From: CAVOOW01 sp963697675
Lineage (GTDB): Bacteria; Actinomycetota; Actinomycetes; JACCUZ01
Direction of reading: 5' to 3'
Assembly (NCBI GenBank): GCA_963697675.1
Contig: CAVOOW010000012.1
Coordinates: forward strand, 43,857 to 107,856
DNA: 64,000 nucleotides
The notes below the pieces were generated by a model. That model had not been told where the DNA came from and did not search any database. It worked only from the letters and a program-made list of their open reading frames with translations. Both the position numbers and the translations under genes were made by a program. Shown one piece after another: positions 52,517 through 61,937 of this stretch. The stretch's first letter is position 1. Every line of letters starts with the position of its first letter.

Positions 52517-53849
52517 TGTGATGTCTCAGGACATCGGCGACAGCCGGACCCGCAACTTGGGTTCGGCTGTTGTCATTTCCGGGTGGGTCCTTTGGGTGCT
52601 CCGGTGGGCTGGTAGTCGTGGTCTGGGTCCAGGACGAGCTCGCGGAGTACTTCGCCAGTGATGGCGTTCACGATGCGGATCTGGTGGTCCTGGACGATCA
52701 GGACGACGCAGGTTCCGGCGTGGGTTCGTCCGACGCCGATGTGGTGCAGGCGCCCGCCGGAACGCAGGGTGACGCTGCCGGCTTTGTCGATGCGGTCGTG
52801 GCGGATCCGGTCGTGGGTGTCGGCGTCGCGGGAGGGCCCGGGCAGTGCCTTGGGCAGGGTGTCGTAGCGGGCGGCGGGGGTGGCCCGCTGCGGCAGTGAG
52901 CGGTGTGGCCGGTGGTGGTTGTACTGCTGGGCGAAGTCATCGATCAGGACCTGCAGGGCGATGATCGTGGCTGGCTGAGCGGTCCGGGCGCGAAGCCATT
53001 TCTTCAGGGTTTGCTGGAACCGTTCGACCTTGCCGCAGGTGGTCGGGTGGTTGGGGCGGGAGTTCTTCTGGGCGACGTGCAGGCGTCGCAGTTCGTGTTC
53101 GAAGCCGTTGCGTCCACCGCGGCCGCCGGACAGTCGGGTGGTGTAGACCATGCCGTTGTCGGTCAATGTGGAGGCGGGGATCCCATGGTCGGCAACGGTT
53201 TTGCGGAACGAGGCCCGCACGATCACCCCGGTGATCCGGGTGTGGGCGCTGATGTGCAGGGCGTAGCGGGTGCAGTCGTCGAGCCAGCTGATGATCTCCA
53301 CGTCAGGCCCGGCTCGCCCGTCGGGGTGGGTGAGCCGGTAGTGGGTGAAGTCGGACTGCCAGGTCTCGTTCGGCATCTGCGCCTCGAACCGGATGTAGGA
53401 GGAGCGCGGTCGCTTCTTCGGCTCCGGGACCACCAGTCCGGCCCGGCTCAGGGTTCGGGCGATGCTGGACCGGGAGACCGTGGTGTTGTGGTGATGGGCC
53501 AGGTGCCAGGCGATGGTCTCCGGCCCGGCGTCCAGTCCCGCGCCGGCCAGCCTGGCCCGCAGCTCGGTGATCAGGTCCACCGTGCCCGTCTGCAGCGCGC
53601 CCGGTGAGGTCAGCGGGCGCCGAGACCGGGGTTCGAGCGCGCCCTCGCCCTCGGCCTCATACCGGGTCTTGAGCTTGTAGACCCAGGACCGGTTCACCCC
53701 GTAGCGGGCGGCGACCTCAGCCGGGCTCTGGTGGTCGACGAATAGGGCGGTCAGGACCAAGCGTGCCTTTGACATCCCCGAGCATCGAGCACCGAGCGAC
53801 TGTCTCCTATGACCTGAGACATGTGTCGCCGATGTCCTGAACCAGGACA
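52517..53849 (-). mobile_element. IS481-family insertion sequence
   Basis: About 1,333 bases. Ends 52517-52542 and 53824-53849 are inverted repeats sharing the 17-base core TCAGGACATCGGCGACA. The element carries one complete transposase gene on the minus strand and begins three bases after tRNA-Arg. GGGCACCG occurs just before the left end and a few bases past the right end, though a clean target duplication is not certain. Confidence 0.85.
52573..53775 (-). CDS. IS481-family transposase
   Basis: A 400-residue transposase from the ATG at 53775. The N-terminus has the helix-turn-helix SPAEVAARYGVNRSWVYKLKTRYE. The DDE core is WQSDFTHYRL (first Asp), STLTDNGMVYT (second Asp) and TTCGKVERFQQTLKKWL (Glu). 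A C-terminal beta-rich domain follows. All catalytic residues and the frame are intact, so this copy may be active. Confidence 0.93.
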   Translation of the reverse strand: MSKARLVLTALFVDHQSPAEVAARYGVNRSWVYKLKTRYEAEGEGALEPRSRRPLTSPGALQTGTVDLITELRARLAGAGLDAGPETIAWHLAHHHNTTVSRSSIARTLSRAGLVVPEPKKRPRSSYIRFEAQMPNETWQSDFTHYRLTHPDGRAGPDVEIISWLDDCTRYALHISAHTRITGVIVRASFRKTVADHGIPASTLTDNGMVYTTRLSGGRGGRNGFEHELRRLHVAQKNSRPNHPTTCGKVERFQQTLKKWLRARTAQPATIIALQVLIDDFAQQYNHHRPHRSLPQRATPAARYDTLPKALPGPSRDADTHDRIRHDRIDKAGSVTLRSGGRLHHIGVGRTHAGTCVVLIVQDHQIRIVNAITGEVLRELVLDPDHDYQPTGAPKGPTRK

Positions 53850-53856
53850 CTACCGG

Positions 53857-53896
53857 GGGCACCGCATACCTGTAAGGCCTCGGCTGATGCTTGACA
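53857..53896. repeat. 40-bp direct repeat, left copy
   Basis: These 40 bases begin GGGCACCGCATACC and end GATGCTTGACA. They recur identically at 56190-56229, bracketing the composite mobile region. The last part, CGGCTGATGCTTGACA, resembles an IS terminal binding site. Confidence 0.85.
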
Positions 53897-53984
53897 GTTC
53901 GGCATCGGTTGAGGCTTTACATATGTTCGGCTGATGGTTGACAGCTATTTCGGCTGATTCTTGACACTCCCTTGTATGAGGGAG

Positions 53985-54155
53985 ATGAGTGTGGCTGAGC
54001 AGCGGTATCAGGCTGTGCTGGCAGTGATCAGCGACGGCCGAACGGTCACCGAGGTGGCCGGGGCGTGGAAGGTGAGCCGGCAGACGCTGCACGCGTGGCT
54101 GGCCCGCTATGAGGCCCAAGGCCTGGAGGGCCTGGGGGACCGGTTCGCACGGGGG
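53985..54155 (+). pseudogene. N-terminal fragment of an IS481-type transposase
   Basis: MSVAEQRYQAVLAVISDGRTVTEVAG, then WKVSRQTLHAWLARYEAQG: a transposase helix-turn-helix. It is cut at 54156 by the IS256 element. Other parts of a similar transposase lie beyond that element. Upstream, three spaced TTGACA-ended motifs (53881-53965) look like its terminal binding sites. Confidence 0.75.
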
Positions 54156-55577
54156 TGTCAGATCTTCTGTGTAAGGGGTCGGTTGGTCTGAGAGGAACAA
54201 GATGGACCTTGTGACTGAGGAACCGCCTCCGACGGGGGCCGATGTTGTTGAGGAGTTGAAGGCGGCCGGTGATCTGGATCGGCTGTTCGCCAGGATCGAT
54301 GCCGGCGAGATCGAGCTGACCGGCAACGGCGGGTTGATCCCGGGCTGATCAAGGCGGCGCTCGAGCGTGGGCTGCAGGCCGAGCTCGGCGATCACCTGGG
54401 CTATGAGCAAGGGCGATCCGGCCGCGGCGCTGTTCGCCGAACTCACGCAACGGCACGTCACCGAAGACGGTGGCCTCCCAGGTCGGCGACGTGCCGCTGG
54501 ACGTCCCGCGGGATCGGGAGGGCACGTTCAGGCCGCGGCTGGTCCCGAAGGGCTCGCGCCGGCTCGGTGGGCTCGACGAGATGATCATCAGCCTGTACGC
54601 GGGCGGGATGACGATCCGCGACATCGAGCACCACCTCGCCGTCACGATCGGCACCGAGCTCTCCCACGAGACGATCAGCAAGATCACCGACGAGGTCCTC
54701 GATGAGGTGCTGGCCTGGCAGCGCCGCCCGCTGGAGGCGTTCTACCCGGTGATCTACCTCGACGCGCTGGTGGTCAAGGTCCGCGACGGCGCCCACGTGC
54801 GCAACAAGGCCGCCCACATCGCGGTCGGGCGTCGACATGGACGGCATCAAGCACGTGCTGGGCATCTGGGTCCAGACCAACGAGGGCGCGAAGTTCTGGG
54901 CCGGGGTCTGCGCCGAGCTGGCCAACCGCGGCATCCGCGACGTGCTCATCGTCTGCTGCGACGGGCTGACCGGGTTCGCCGAGGCGATCGAGGCGACCTG
55001 GACCGCAGGCCACCGTGCAGACCTGCGTGGTGCACCTGATCCGGGCCGCGATGCGGTTCGTGAACTACAAGGACCGCAAGGCCGTGGCGGCCGCGCTGCG
55101 ACCGATCTACAGGCCGCCGACGCCGAGGCCGCCCGGGTCGAGCTCGACGACGTTCGCAGGCTCCGAGCTGGGCCAGAAGTACCCCAACACGGTCGCCACC
55201 TTCGAGCAACGCCTGGGAGCGGTTCATCCCGTTCCTGGCGTTCCCGCCCGAGCTGCGCCGGGTGATCTACACGACCAACGCGATCGAGTCGCTGAACTAC
55301 CAGCTGCGCAAGATCATCAAGAACCGCGGCCACTTCCCGTCCGACGACGCCGTGGTCAAGCTGCTCTGGCTGGCGATCTGCAACATCGAGGACAAGCGAG
55401 CCCGCGAACGCGAGAAGGAACGGCGGCAGCCGCGCAAGCCAGACGCAAGGCCGAGCCCGCCTCGTCGAAGGCCAGGTCACCACCAACTGGAAACAAGCCC
55501 TCGCCCAGCTCGCCCTCGCCTACCCCGACCGCATCAACCCCCACCTATGAACCGGCCCTTACACAGAAATCTTGACA
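54156..55577 (+). mobile_element. IS256-family insertion sequence
   Basis: About 1,422 bases, bounded by inverted 22-base ends: 54156-54177 and 55556-55577, with TTCTGTGTAAGGG and its complement in common. It has inserted within an older IS481-type transposase gene. Confidence 0.85.
54202..55550 (+). pseudogene. IS256-family transposase with multiple frame breaks
   Basis: Starts at ATG 54202. The protein can be followed through all three frames: LVTEEPPPTGADVVEELKA, VGDVPLDVPRDREGTF, GLDEMIISLYAGGMTIRDIE, FYPVIYLDALVVKVRDG (first Asp), VLIVCCDGLTGFAEAIEATW (second Asp), VIYTTNAIESLNYQLRK (Glu region) and the end LAYPDRINPHL. At least seven frame changes are needed, far more than in the host genes. 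Every conserved block survives, so true decay and sequence error cannot be told apart. Confidence 0.88.
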
Positions 55578-55589
55578 GGCTCGGTCGCA

Positions 55590-55790
55590 CCGGCCGAACT
55601 CTGCCCGCCGAACAGCACCTCCACCGGCGGGTGGTGGAACCGGCCGGTGAACACCTTCCCGTTATCGGTCAGGATCTGCTCCGGGACCCCATGGACGCGT
55701 AGTGCTGCGGCCAGCCCGTCACAGACCAGCTGGGTGCGTTCCCGCGGCATCAACCGCGCCGACACGCAGAACACAACCAGGCCCGACCCC
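55590..55790 (-). pseudogene. Inverted central fragment of an IS481-type transposase
   Basis: On the minus strand: SARLMPRERTQLVCDGLAAALRVHGVPEQ, then ILTDNGKVFTGRF, the part holding the second catalytic Asp. It points opposite to the N- and C-terminal pieces on either side, so the disrupted transposase has been rearranged internally or derives from two copies. Confidence 0.7.
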
Positions 55791-56122
55791 ACCAGTCCCT
55801 GGGCAACGCGACCCCGGACAGCCGGTTCCACCCCACCGAGGCGACCGCGTTGAGCCCGGTCGGGCGGGTCCCGGCGCCCCGGGCACCGCAGCGTGACGGG
55901 GACGCGTGGGTCTCCCGCAAGGTCGCCGCCAACGGCATCGTCTGCGTCGGCTACCAGCAGGTCAGCGTGGGGAAGAACTTCAGCGGCTCGCCCTGCGACG
56001 TGCTGGTCACCGGTGACCTGCTGCAGTTCTGGGTCGGCCACCAGCTCGTCAAGACGGTGGCCCGCACCAGCAACCGGCCCATCCGCAAGAAACATGCCGC
56101 AGGCACCGGCCCGCGGCCCTAG
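55791..56122 (+). pseudogene. C-terminal fragment of an IS481-type transposase
   Basis: WVSRKVAANGIVCVGYQQVSVGKNF, then CDVLVTGDLLQFWVGHQLVKTVARTS: the C-terminal beta domain typical of this family. About 12-55 bases later lies an IS end (56134-56175) that matches, inverted, the left end at about 53934-53978. Confidence 0.72.
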
Positions 56123-56189
56123 ATTCCAGGAACGGAGTGTCAAGGATCAACCGAAACAGATCCGTCAAGCAACAGCCGACAGCCCACAA

Positions 56190-56229
56190 GGGCACCGCAT
56201 ACCTGTAAGGCCTCGGCTGATGCTTGACA
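56190..56229. repeat. 40-bp direct repeat, right copy
   Basis: Identical to 53857-53896. It marks the right border of the 2.3-kb nested mobile region. Confidence 0.85.
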
Positions 56230-56517
56230 CGTCCATGGATCCAGGTTGTCGAAAAGGCTCGACTGTGTCGCGCCGACGAGGCGACCGGCACCAACAGTCC
56301 GGATGACGAGGTGCGCCGCGTCATCGACCTGGTTCACGCCCGGACCAGCCCGACCGAGACCCTGGTGTCATCGCGTTCGGCAATACCGCACTCGCGCCGC
56401 ATCGAGGCCGCTCTGGAGGCAGCGTTCGCGCCGAACCCGACCTGGAGGCGGTCCTCGCGCGCCGTCGTGGCCGAGTGGGAGGAGTTCTTCGAGCGGCACA
56501 ACATCGAGACCAGGTGA
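56230..56517 (+). CDS. Hypothetical protein remnant beside the IS border
   Basis: The reading frame runs out of the 40-bp repeat with no good start of its own and ends at 56517. Sequence such as EVRRVIDLVHARTSPTETLVSSRSAIPHSRRIE looks like genuine coding, with a charged C-terminus (VVAEWEEFFERHNIETR). It is probably the 3' end of a gene cut by the insertion. I do not recognise the family. Confidence 0.4.
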   Translation, partial: RPWIQVVEKARLCRADEATGTNSPDDEVRRVIDLVHARTSPTETLVSSRSAIPHSRRIEAALEAAFAPNPTWRRSSRAVVAEWEEFFERHNIETR

Positions 56518-56723
56518 GGCTCTATCTCTTCCGCTGAGAAGGTCTGGCTCAAAGGATGTGTCCGGCCGGAGAATAGAAACCATGCTCCCGGCATGGCGCA
56601 CCCGCCGTCCCGTCCGACACTAGTAACGGAGGAATGCGGCTGCCATGGTGAAAAACGGACTAACCCGGCGTGGCTGCGCGGAAGCGGATTTCCGATACCC
56701 CAGCACGTGTTCTCGCTCGAGGG

Positions 56724-57683
56724 CTACTTTCCGCTGATCGCTCTCCAGGCTTGCACCGATGCACTGTCCTGCAGGCGGTAGTCGTCTTTGCCGTCATTCC
56801 ACAGCAAGTCGAAATAGCAGACAAACAGCGCATGATGGTGATCGAGGTAGGCGCCCATTCGGCGCAGCCACTCGGCGCGGCCAGAACCGTCGTCGCCGAC
56901 GGCGAGCCGGCTGCCCAGCTCTGCCACCGCGAACGGCTTGCCTATCGAGCTCGAGGCGCGCATCGGCGCGTCCAGCAGGTCGGAGGGCAGTTGATAGCCG
57001 ACGTCGGGGGTGGGCCGGTTGTAGATGTCCCAGGCCAGGACATCGACGTGAGCGGGGTCGGGCAGGTAGTTGCGCCAGTTGCGGCCAGTCTCCGGCAGTA
57101 GTGAGTACGACATCAGGATGACCGTCGACTTGAGGCGCGGGTTGTCCGCGCGGTCGGCGAGCTCGTCGAGGTGTGCGAAGGCAGCCTTGTAGTCGGCTGG
57201 CGTAAAGCTGGCGTCCCGGATGTCGTCCTCGGGCTCGTGCCAGAAGCTCCAGTAGACATCGACGTTGCGGGGCGCTTTCGCGAACCACTGTTGCATCGAC
57301 GCGTCGTAGGCACCGGAGAGCACCGCAGTCGGGGGGAACTTGAAGGACACCACAACGTTTCGGCCTGGAGCCTTGCCCGGCCACGCGTCTGGCGCTCCCG
57401 GGTAGAACACTCGCACGAAATCAAGGTGTCCGAGCGTCCTGTCCACGCGGGACAACCCGGCCCGGAATCCCTCGCCGTTGTCCGGCTGGAACGACGCCCC
57501 GTAGCGCGTTGCGGTGGGTCCGGTCGCGCCCTCCTTGTTCTGGTCAGCGTTGCGAGCGCGCACGTCGGCGAACACCACGGCGACGAGCGTGAGAAGTACG
57601 ATGGCCGCCGCCGCGACGATGGGCTTCCCGGGCTTCCGTCGACGCATTTGCGCAGTCACATCCGCCCCACCCGTGTCGGCCAT
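56724..57683 (-). CDS. Exported glycoside hydrolase, GH26-like
   Basis: A 319-residue protein with an N-terminal anchor or signal (KPGKPIVAAAAIVLLTLVAVVFA) and a TIM-barrel domain. YWSFWHEPEDDI has the His-Glu pair of the acid/base in clan GH-A, and KPFAVAELGSRL supplies the likely nucleophile Glu. GH26 enzymes cut beta-mannans or related glucans. The substrate is not certain. It may be membrane-tethered. The gene is followed by the IS region on its 3' side. Confidence 0.8.
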   Translation of the reverse strand: MADTGGADVTAQMRRRKPGKPIVAAAAIVLLTLVAVVFADVRARNADQNKEGATGPTATRYGASFQPDNGEGFRAGLSRVDRTLGHLDFVRVFYPGAPDAWPGKAPGRNVVVSFKFPPTAVLSGAYDASMQQWFAKAPRNVDVYWSFWHEPEDDIRDASFTPADYKAAFAHLDELADRADNPRLKSTVILMSYSLLPETGRNWRNYLPDPAHVDVLAWDIYNRPTPDVGYQLPSDLLDAPMRASSSIGKPFAVAELGSRLAVGDDGSGRAEWLRRMGAYLDHHHALFVCYFDLLWNDGKDDYRLQDSASVQAWRAISGK

Positions 57684-58364
57684 GGCGCGTTCTGTCCGAA
57701 AGCCCCGGCCGAGCTTAATTACCGATCGCCGACACCAACAGAGCCTAGGCGACCTCGGCGCATCGCGCCGAGGTCGCTGCCGGCTGGTGCCCTAGCCTCG
57801 GGATTTCATGAGTCGCTGGGCGACACAGGTCGGTAATGCACGGAAGTGCCTGTCCTGGAGGATGCGGCGCCCGTAGGTGATCTGTCCCCTGGTTTACCCT
57901 CCCCAGCTGCGGGAAGGCCCGCCCGCAAGCCCGGAGGGTGTCCTCCGGGTCCAGGCCCGCTGGTGTGAGGGTGATCCGGGCAGCCACCGGGCCGATCAAC
58001 CGAGCGGGAACGGACACTTGCCCGCGTGCGCGGAGCCGTCCGGAAAGCCGAAGCGGCGCGCATTTCGCAACGGATGAGTGAGCTGTCGGAATGACGACCT
58101 TGCCGTATGTGACCGGAGCGGGCGCTCTTGTGTCGGGCGCGTGCTCGACAAGGGATTTGATCGCCGACGTGCGGCATCACGTCGACCTGGATGTAGCGCT
58201 ACCGAGTGTATGACTCCGACCCGAGTTGGGACGCGGAAGGCCCTCCGAGCCGGATTGACGTTGGCATCGCCCGAATTGACTATTGCGATAGTTACCGCGA
58301 GCGAGCAGCGTCGACGCCAGGCGGCGGACACTGGACCGTTTTGCGGCCCACGGGGGGAACAAGA
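57684..58364. other. 681-bp intergenic region between two divergent secreted-protein genes
   Basis: No convincing gene is present; short open frames on either strand lack ribosome sites and family features. A perfect 8-base stem (CCCGGAGG-GTGT-CCTCCGGG, 57930-57949) is the only clear structure. The G+C content drops near 58.2-58.3 kb, where the promoter of the delta-60 protein probably lies. Confidence 0.5.
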
Positions 58365-61300
58365 ATGACGGCAAGCAGAAGCGGCTGGCGGCACACGGCC
58401 ACCGCCGCCACGGGGGTCCTGGCCCTCGTAGCCGGGTCGCTGACCGCGCTCGGTATGGCGACAACGGCGAGTGCCACGGGCCCGGTCGGGCACACTGGCC
58501 TAGTGCCCGACTCGGTGCGGCTCGACACCGTGCGGGTCGAGAGCGGCGAGGTCTCCGATATCGAGGTCGTGGGCAATAAGGCGTACCTCGCCGGCTCGTT
58601 CACTTCGATACGCAACGCCACCGGCACCGCCGTGGCCCAGTCCTACCTCGCCGCCTTCAACATCGACACCGGTCTGCTGGACACCACGTTCAAGCCCGTG
58701 ATCCCCAGCGCAGTCGATGCCGTCGAGGCCTCACCCAGCGGCTCCGCGCTCTACATCACCGGCGCCTTCAACACCGTCAACGGGGTCGCCAAGCGCAAGC
58801 TGGCGAAGATCAACCCGACGACGGGCGCTACCGATAACGCCTTCACCGCCAACCTCAACGCCCGCGGTACCGCCCTCGCGGTGACCAATAACTGGGTGTA
58901 CGTCGGGGGCCAGTTCACCACGGTGAATAGCTCGAGCCGCAGCATGCTCGCGGCGGTCAACCCCACCACGGGGGCCCTCGACACCGGGTTCAATCTCCCG
59001 ATCACCCAGGGCATCGGCAGCGGCGGCGTGCTCAAGGTGGCCGAGCTCAAGCTCACCTCCGACAACGCCACCCTCGTGGTCGCGCACACTGGTCGGCTCG
59101 TCGCGGGCCAGCAGCGCGTCGGCATCGCCATGATCGACACGGTGGGCAAGAGCCTCAAGACGTGGAACACGAACCTCTACTCCGACTACCTGCCCGTGAC
59201 CGGTGGCACCGTCCGGGTGACGAACATGGACATCTCGCCGGACAACTCCTACCTCGTCACCGTCAGCGGCGGCGGCGGCGACCGTCCGCCGGTAAGCGAC
59301 ACCGCGGTGGCGTTCCAGATGAGCGGCGGCGCTAACCCGTCCGACGTCAAGGAGAGGTGGGTCTCTCGCCTCTTCGACAGCGCCTACGGCGTCGCCATCA
59401 CCGAGAAGGCCGTGTACCTCGGCGGCCACTTCCGGTACCTTGAGGCCCCGACCGCCACCCAGCCGTGGCCCGGCCTCGACACCCAAAACTACGGCTGGGG
59501 CGAGTCCCTCGGGGCCGGGGTGCTCGGCCCCACCCAGGTCGTCCGCCGCGACATGCTCGGCGCGGTCGACCCGGCGACGGGCACCGCGCTGGGGTGGAAC
59601 CCCACCGCGGAGGCCGCGCTCGGCCACAGCCACCTGGAGGCGACGTCGCGGGGTCTGTTCGTCGGCATGGACAGCTCCGTCATTGGTGGCCAGGCGATTG
59701 GCCGGTTCGGCTTCTTCGACTTCAACAACGTTCCGCCGCCGTCAGCCGCGGAGACCTGGATTGACTACCCATACGACGGCGCGCTCGGCTCGGCCGGTCC
59801 CTTCACCTTCGAGGGCCGTGCCCAGACGACGTCCACCGTGAGCACGGTCCAGCTCCAGATCACCAACACGCAAGGCGGCGCCTACCTCCAGGACAACCTC
59901 ACGACCTGGAGTAGCACCTACAACACCGTCAACGCGACCATCGACTCCCCCGGCTCGGCGTCGAGCAAGTGGCACCTGGCCGTCGTTAACTTCCCTGCGG
60001 GCAGCTTCCGGGTCCAGGCCCGGACGCTCGCCAGCAACGGGTCGCGCGACGCGACCTGGGCCTCCAAGCGGTTCGTGACCTCCGTGGTCGACAACCCCGC
60101 GCCCAAGACGACCCTGACCCAGCCGGCGACGTCGCCGGTAACGACGAACACGTTCCTCATCGCCGGCGTCTCGAACGACGACGAGGGCGTCGTCAACGAG
60201 GCCCTGCAGATCCGGGACCGCAACACCAACCTGTACCTGCAGGACAACGGCACGTTCGCCGGGCAGTCGAACACCTTCTCGGCCGAGTTGCTGACACCGA
60301 ACCAGCCACAGACGTCCTGGGAGTTCGAGGTCACCTTGCCCGATGGCGACTACAACCTGACCGCGGTGGCGACCGACAACGAGGGCCAGGTCGAGCACGA
60401 GGGCCTGGGCCGGTTCTTTTCTGTGGCCGCCTCCGGCACGAACGTGGCCCCGTCGGTCACCCTCGGCTCGGTCGTCACCGGCACGGTGTACGCGCCGAAC
60501 ACGCGCCTCACGCTCTCAGGTGTGGCGACGGACGACGGATCGGTGGTCTCGGTCGAGGTGAGCGTCCGGAACAACAGCACCACGCAGGGCGTCCAGATCG
60601 ACGGCTCCTACGGCCCGGTGCCGGCGTACTACAAGGTGACGCCGGCCAACACCAACGCCCGGACCGTGAACTACTCGTGGACGACCCCGCCGCTGCCGAT
60701 CGGGTCCTACACGATCCGAGTGCGCGCGACGGACAACACCGGGACCCGCACCCCGACCACGGCGGTTCCCCCGTCGACGGTTCTGCAGCCTAACGTCACG
60801 GTGACGATGGGCGTCGCGGGTGACGCCCTGCCGGACACCACGCTCAGCTTCACCGGTACCGACCAGACGCTCGTGACGCTCAGCCTGCCCATCACCGGGA
60901 CGGCGACCGACAACCTCGGCGTCGCGAGCGTCAAGATGGCCGTGTACAACAGCACGACCCGGGAGTACCTGACCCACCCCACCAGCGGAGCGACATCCCT
61001 CACCTACACGCTGATGGACCTGCCGGTGGCCTCCCCGGGTGCGACTAGCACAACGTTCTCGAAAACGTTCACGCTGCCTGATCCGGGCAATTACCGCATC
61101 ACCGCGGTGGCGGTCGACACCGCCGGACAGCTGGACGCGAGCAGCACCGGCGCCACGGCGACGTACCTGATTTTCCCGGGTGACGCCGACCCGACGCTGG
61201 TGACGTCCCTACAGACGCCGGTCAACGGGCACACGTACACCAACACCATCCCGGTCGGCGGCCGCGCCGAGGACGACAACGGCATCACCCGGGTGTCGCT

Positions 61301-61532
61301 CACGGTGCAGAACACCCGGACCGGTCAGTACCTCCGGATCGACGGAACGATGGGCGCCTCCCAGACGCTCTCGGCCTACCTGACCAACCCGGGCGGACCA
61401 GGATCGAACTTCAGCTACACCACACCCACCCTGGCACCGGGTACCTACCTGGTCACCGTGTACCCGACCGACAACAACGGCCAGGTCATGCTGGTGCCGT
61501 TCACCGCCACGGTGACCGTGGTGGCCGGCTGA
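58365..61532 (+). CDS. Large secreted delta-60-repeat protein with Ig-like domains
   Basis: A 1,055-residue protein from ATG 58365. Signal peptide: SGWRHTATAATGVLALVAGSLTALGMATTASA. Residues about 40-470 carry repeats of the delta-60 type (AYLAGSFTSIRN, LYITGAFNTVNGVAKRKLAKIN, VYVGGQFTTVNSSSRSMLAAVNP), which form a beta-propeller-like module. The rest has Ig-like/cadherin-like modules with VATDNEG and VRATDNTG motifs and an N/T-rich surface. There is no anchor at the C-terminus. It is likely an extracellular adhesin or carbohydrate-binding protein. Confidence 0.88.
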   Translation: MTASRSGWRHTATAATGVLALVAGSLTALGMATTASATGPVGHTGLVPDSVRLDTVRVESGEVSDIEVVGNKAYLAGSFTSIRNATGTAVAQSYLAAFNIDTGLLDTTFKPVIPSAVDAVEASPSGSALYITGAFNTVNGVAKRKLAKINPTTGATDNAFTANLNARGTALAVTNNWVYVGGQFTTVNSSSRSMLAAVNPTTGALDTGFNLPITQGIGSGGVLKVAELKLTSDNATLVVAHTGRLVAGQQRVGIAMIDTVGKSLKTWNTNLYSDYLPVTGGTVRVTNMDISPDNSYLVTVSGGGGDRPPVSDTAVAFQMSGGANPSDVKERWVSRLFDSAYGVAITEKAVYLGGHFRYLEAPTATQPWPGLDTQNYGWGESLGAGVLGPTQVVRRDMLGAVDPATGTALGWNPTAEAALGHSHLEATSRGLFVGMDSSVIGGQAIGRFGFFDFNNVPPPSAAETWIDYPYDGALGSAGPFTFEGRAQTTSTVSTVQLQITNTQGGAYLQDNLTTWSSTYNTVNATIDSPGSASSKWHLAVVNFPAGSFRVQARTLASNGSRDATWASKRFVTSVVDNPAPKTTLTQPATSPVTTNTFLIAGVSNDDEGVVNEALQIRDRNTNLYLQDNGTFAGQSNTFSAELLTPNQPQTSWEFEVTLPDGDYNLTAVATDNEGQVEHEGLGRFFSVAASGTNVAPSVTLGSVVTGTVYAPNTRLTLSGVATDDGSVVSVEVSVRNNSTTQGVQIDGSYGPVPAYYKVTPANTNARTVNYSWTTPPLPIGSYTIRVRATDNTGTRTPTTAVPPSTVLQPNVTVTMGVAGDALPDTTLSFTGTDQTLVTLSLPITGTATDNLGVASVKMAVYNSTTREYLTHPTSGATSLTYTLMDLPVASPGATSTTFSKTFTLPDPGNYRITAVAVDTAGQLDASSTGATATYLIFPGDADPTLVTSLQTPVNGHTYTNTIPVGGRAEDDNGITRVSLTVQNTRTGQYLRIDGTMGASQTLSAYLTNPGGPGSNFSYTTPTLAPGTYLVTVYPTDNNGQVMLVPFTATVTVVAG

Positions 61533-61688
61533 TCCGGTAGCCGAACGACAGAGAAGGGCCGGACGGCCGGTTGCCGCCCGTGACCGTCCTGCGCCGTGCC
61601 CGCCGAACCCTTCACCCCGAGGTGTTCCTCCGGTGCGCTGCAGTAGCGGTCCGGTTCGGGTCGAGCCGTGTGATCGGAGGCCGACCCG

Positions 61689-61913
61689 TTGCCCTATGTC
61701 CTCGTGCAACACCAGCCCGGGCAGTGGGTCGAGGCCCGCGTCGAGCGTCAATGGCGCTACGAGGGCTGGTGGCGGTTGAGCTGTGACTACTACGTGGGCG
61801 TCGGGCTGCGCGCTCGCCTGGCTCCGGTACGGGGAGGGTCAGTCCCGCACGCCGATAGCAATCGACGGACCGCCATGCAGGGACCCCGGTCCCTCCCCGG
61901 TATCGAGCGATGA
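61689..61913 (+). CDS. Small Trp/Arg-rich protein, unknown
   Basis: A 74-residue product starts at TTG 61689 with GGAGG exactly 8 bases upstream. Sequence PYVLVQHQPGQWVEARVERQWRYEG, then WWRLSCDYYVGVG resembles small actinobacterial proteins with a VLVQ...W...W strand pattern. No catalytic motif is present. The good ribosome site makes it likely to be translated. Confidence 0.5.
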   Translation: MPYVLVQHQPGQWVEARVERQWRYEGWWRLSCDYYVGVGLRARLAPVRGGSVPHADSNRRTAMQGPRSLPGIER

Positions 61914-61937
61914 GGTGGCGAGTCCCCTCGTCCTCGG

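Noticed and set aside
57745..58180. Short minus-strand open frames upstream of the delta-60 gene
   Set aside because: No ribosome sites, no recognisable motifs, and composition unlike coding DNA.
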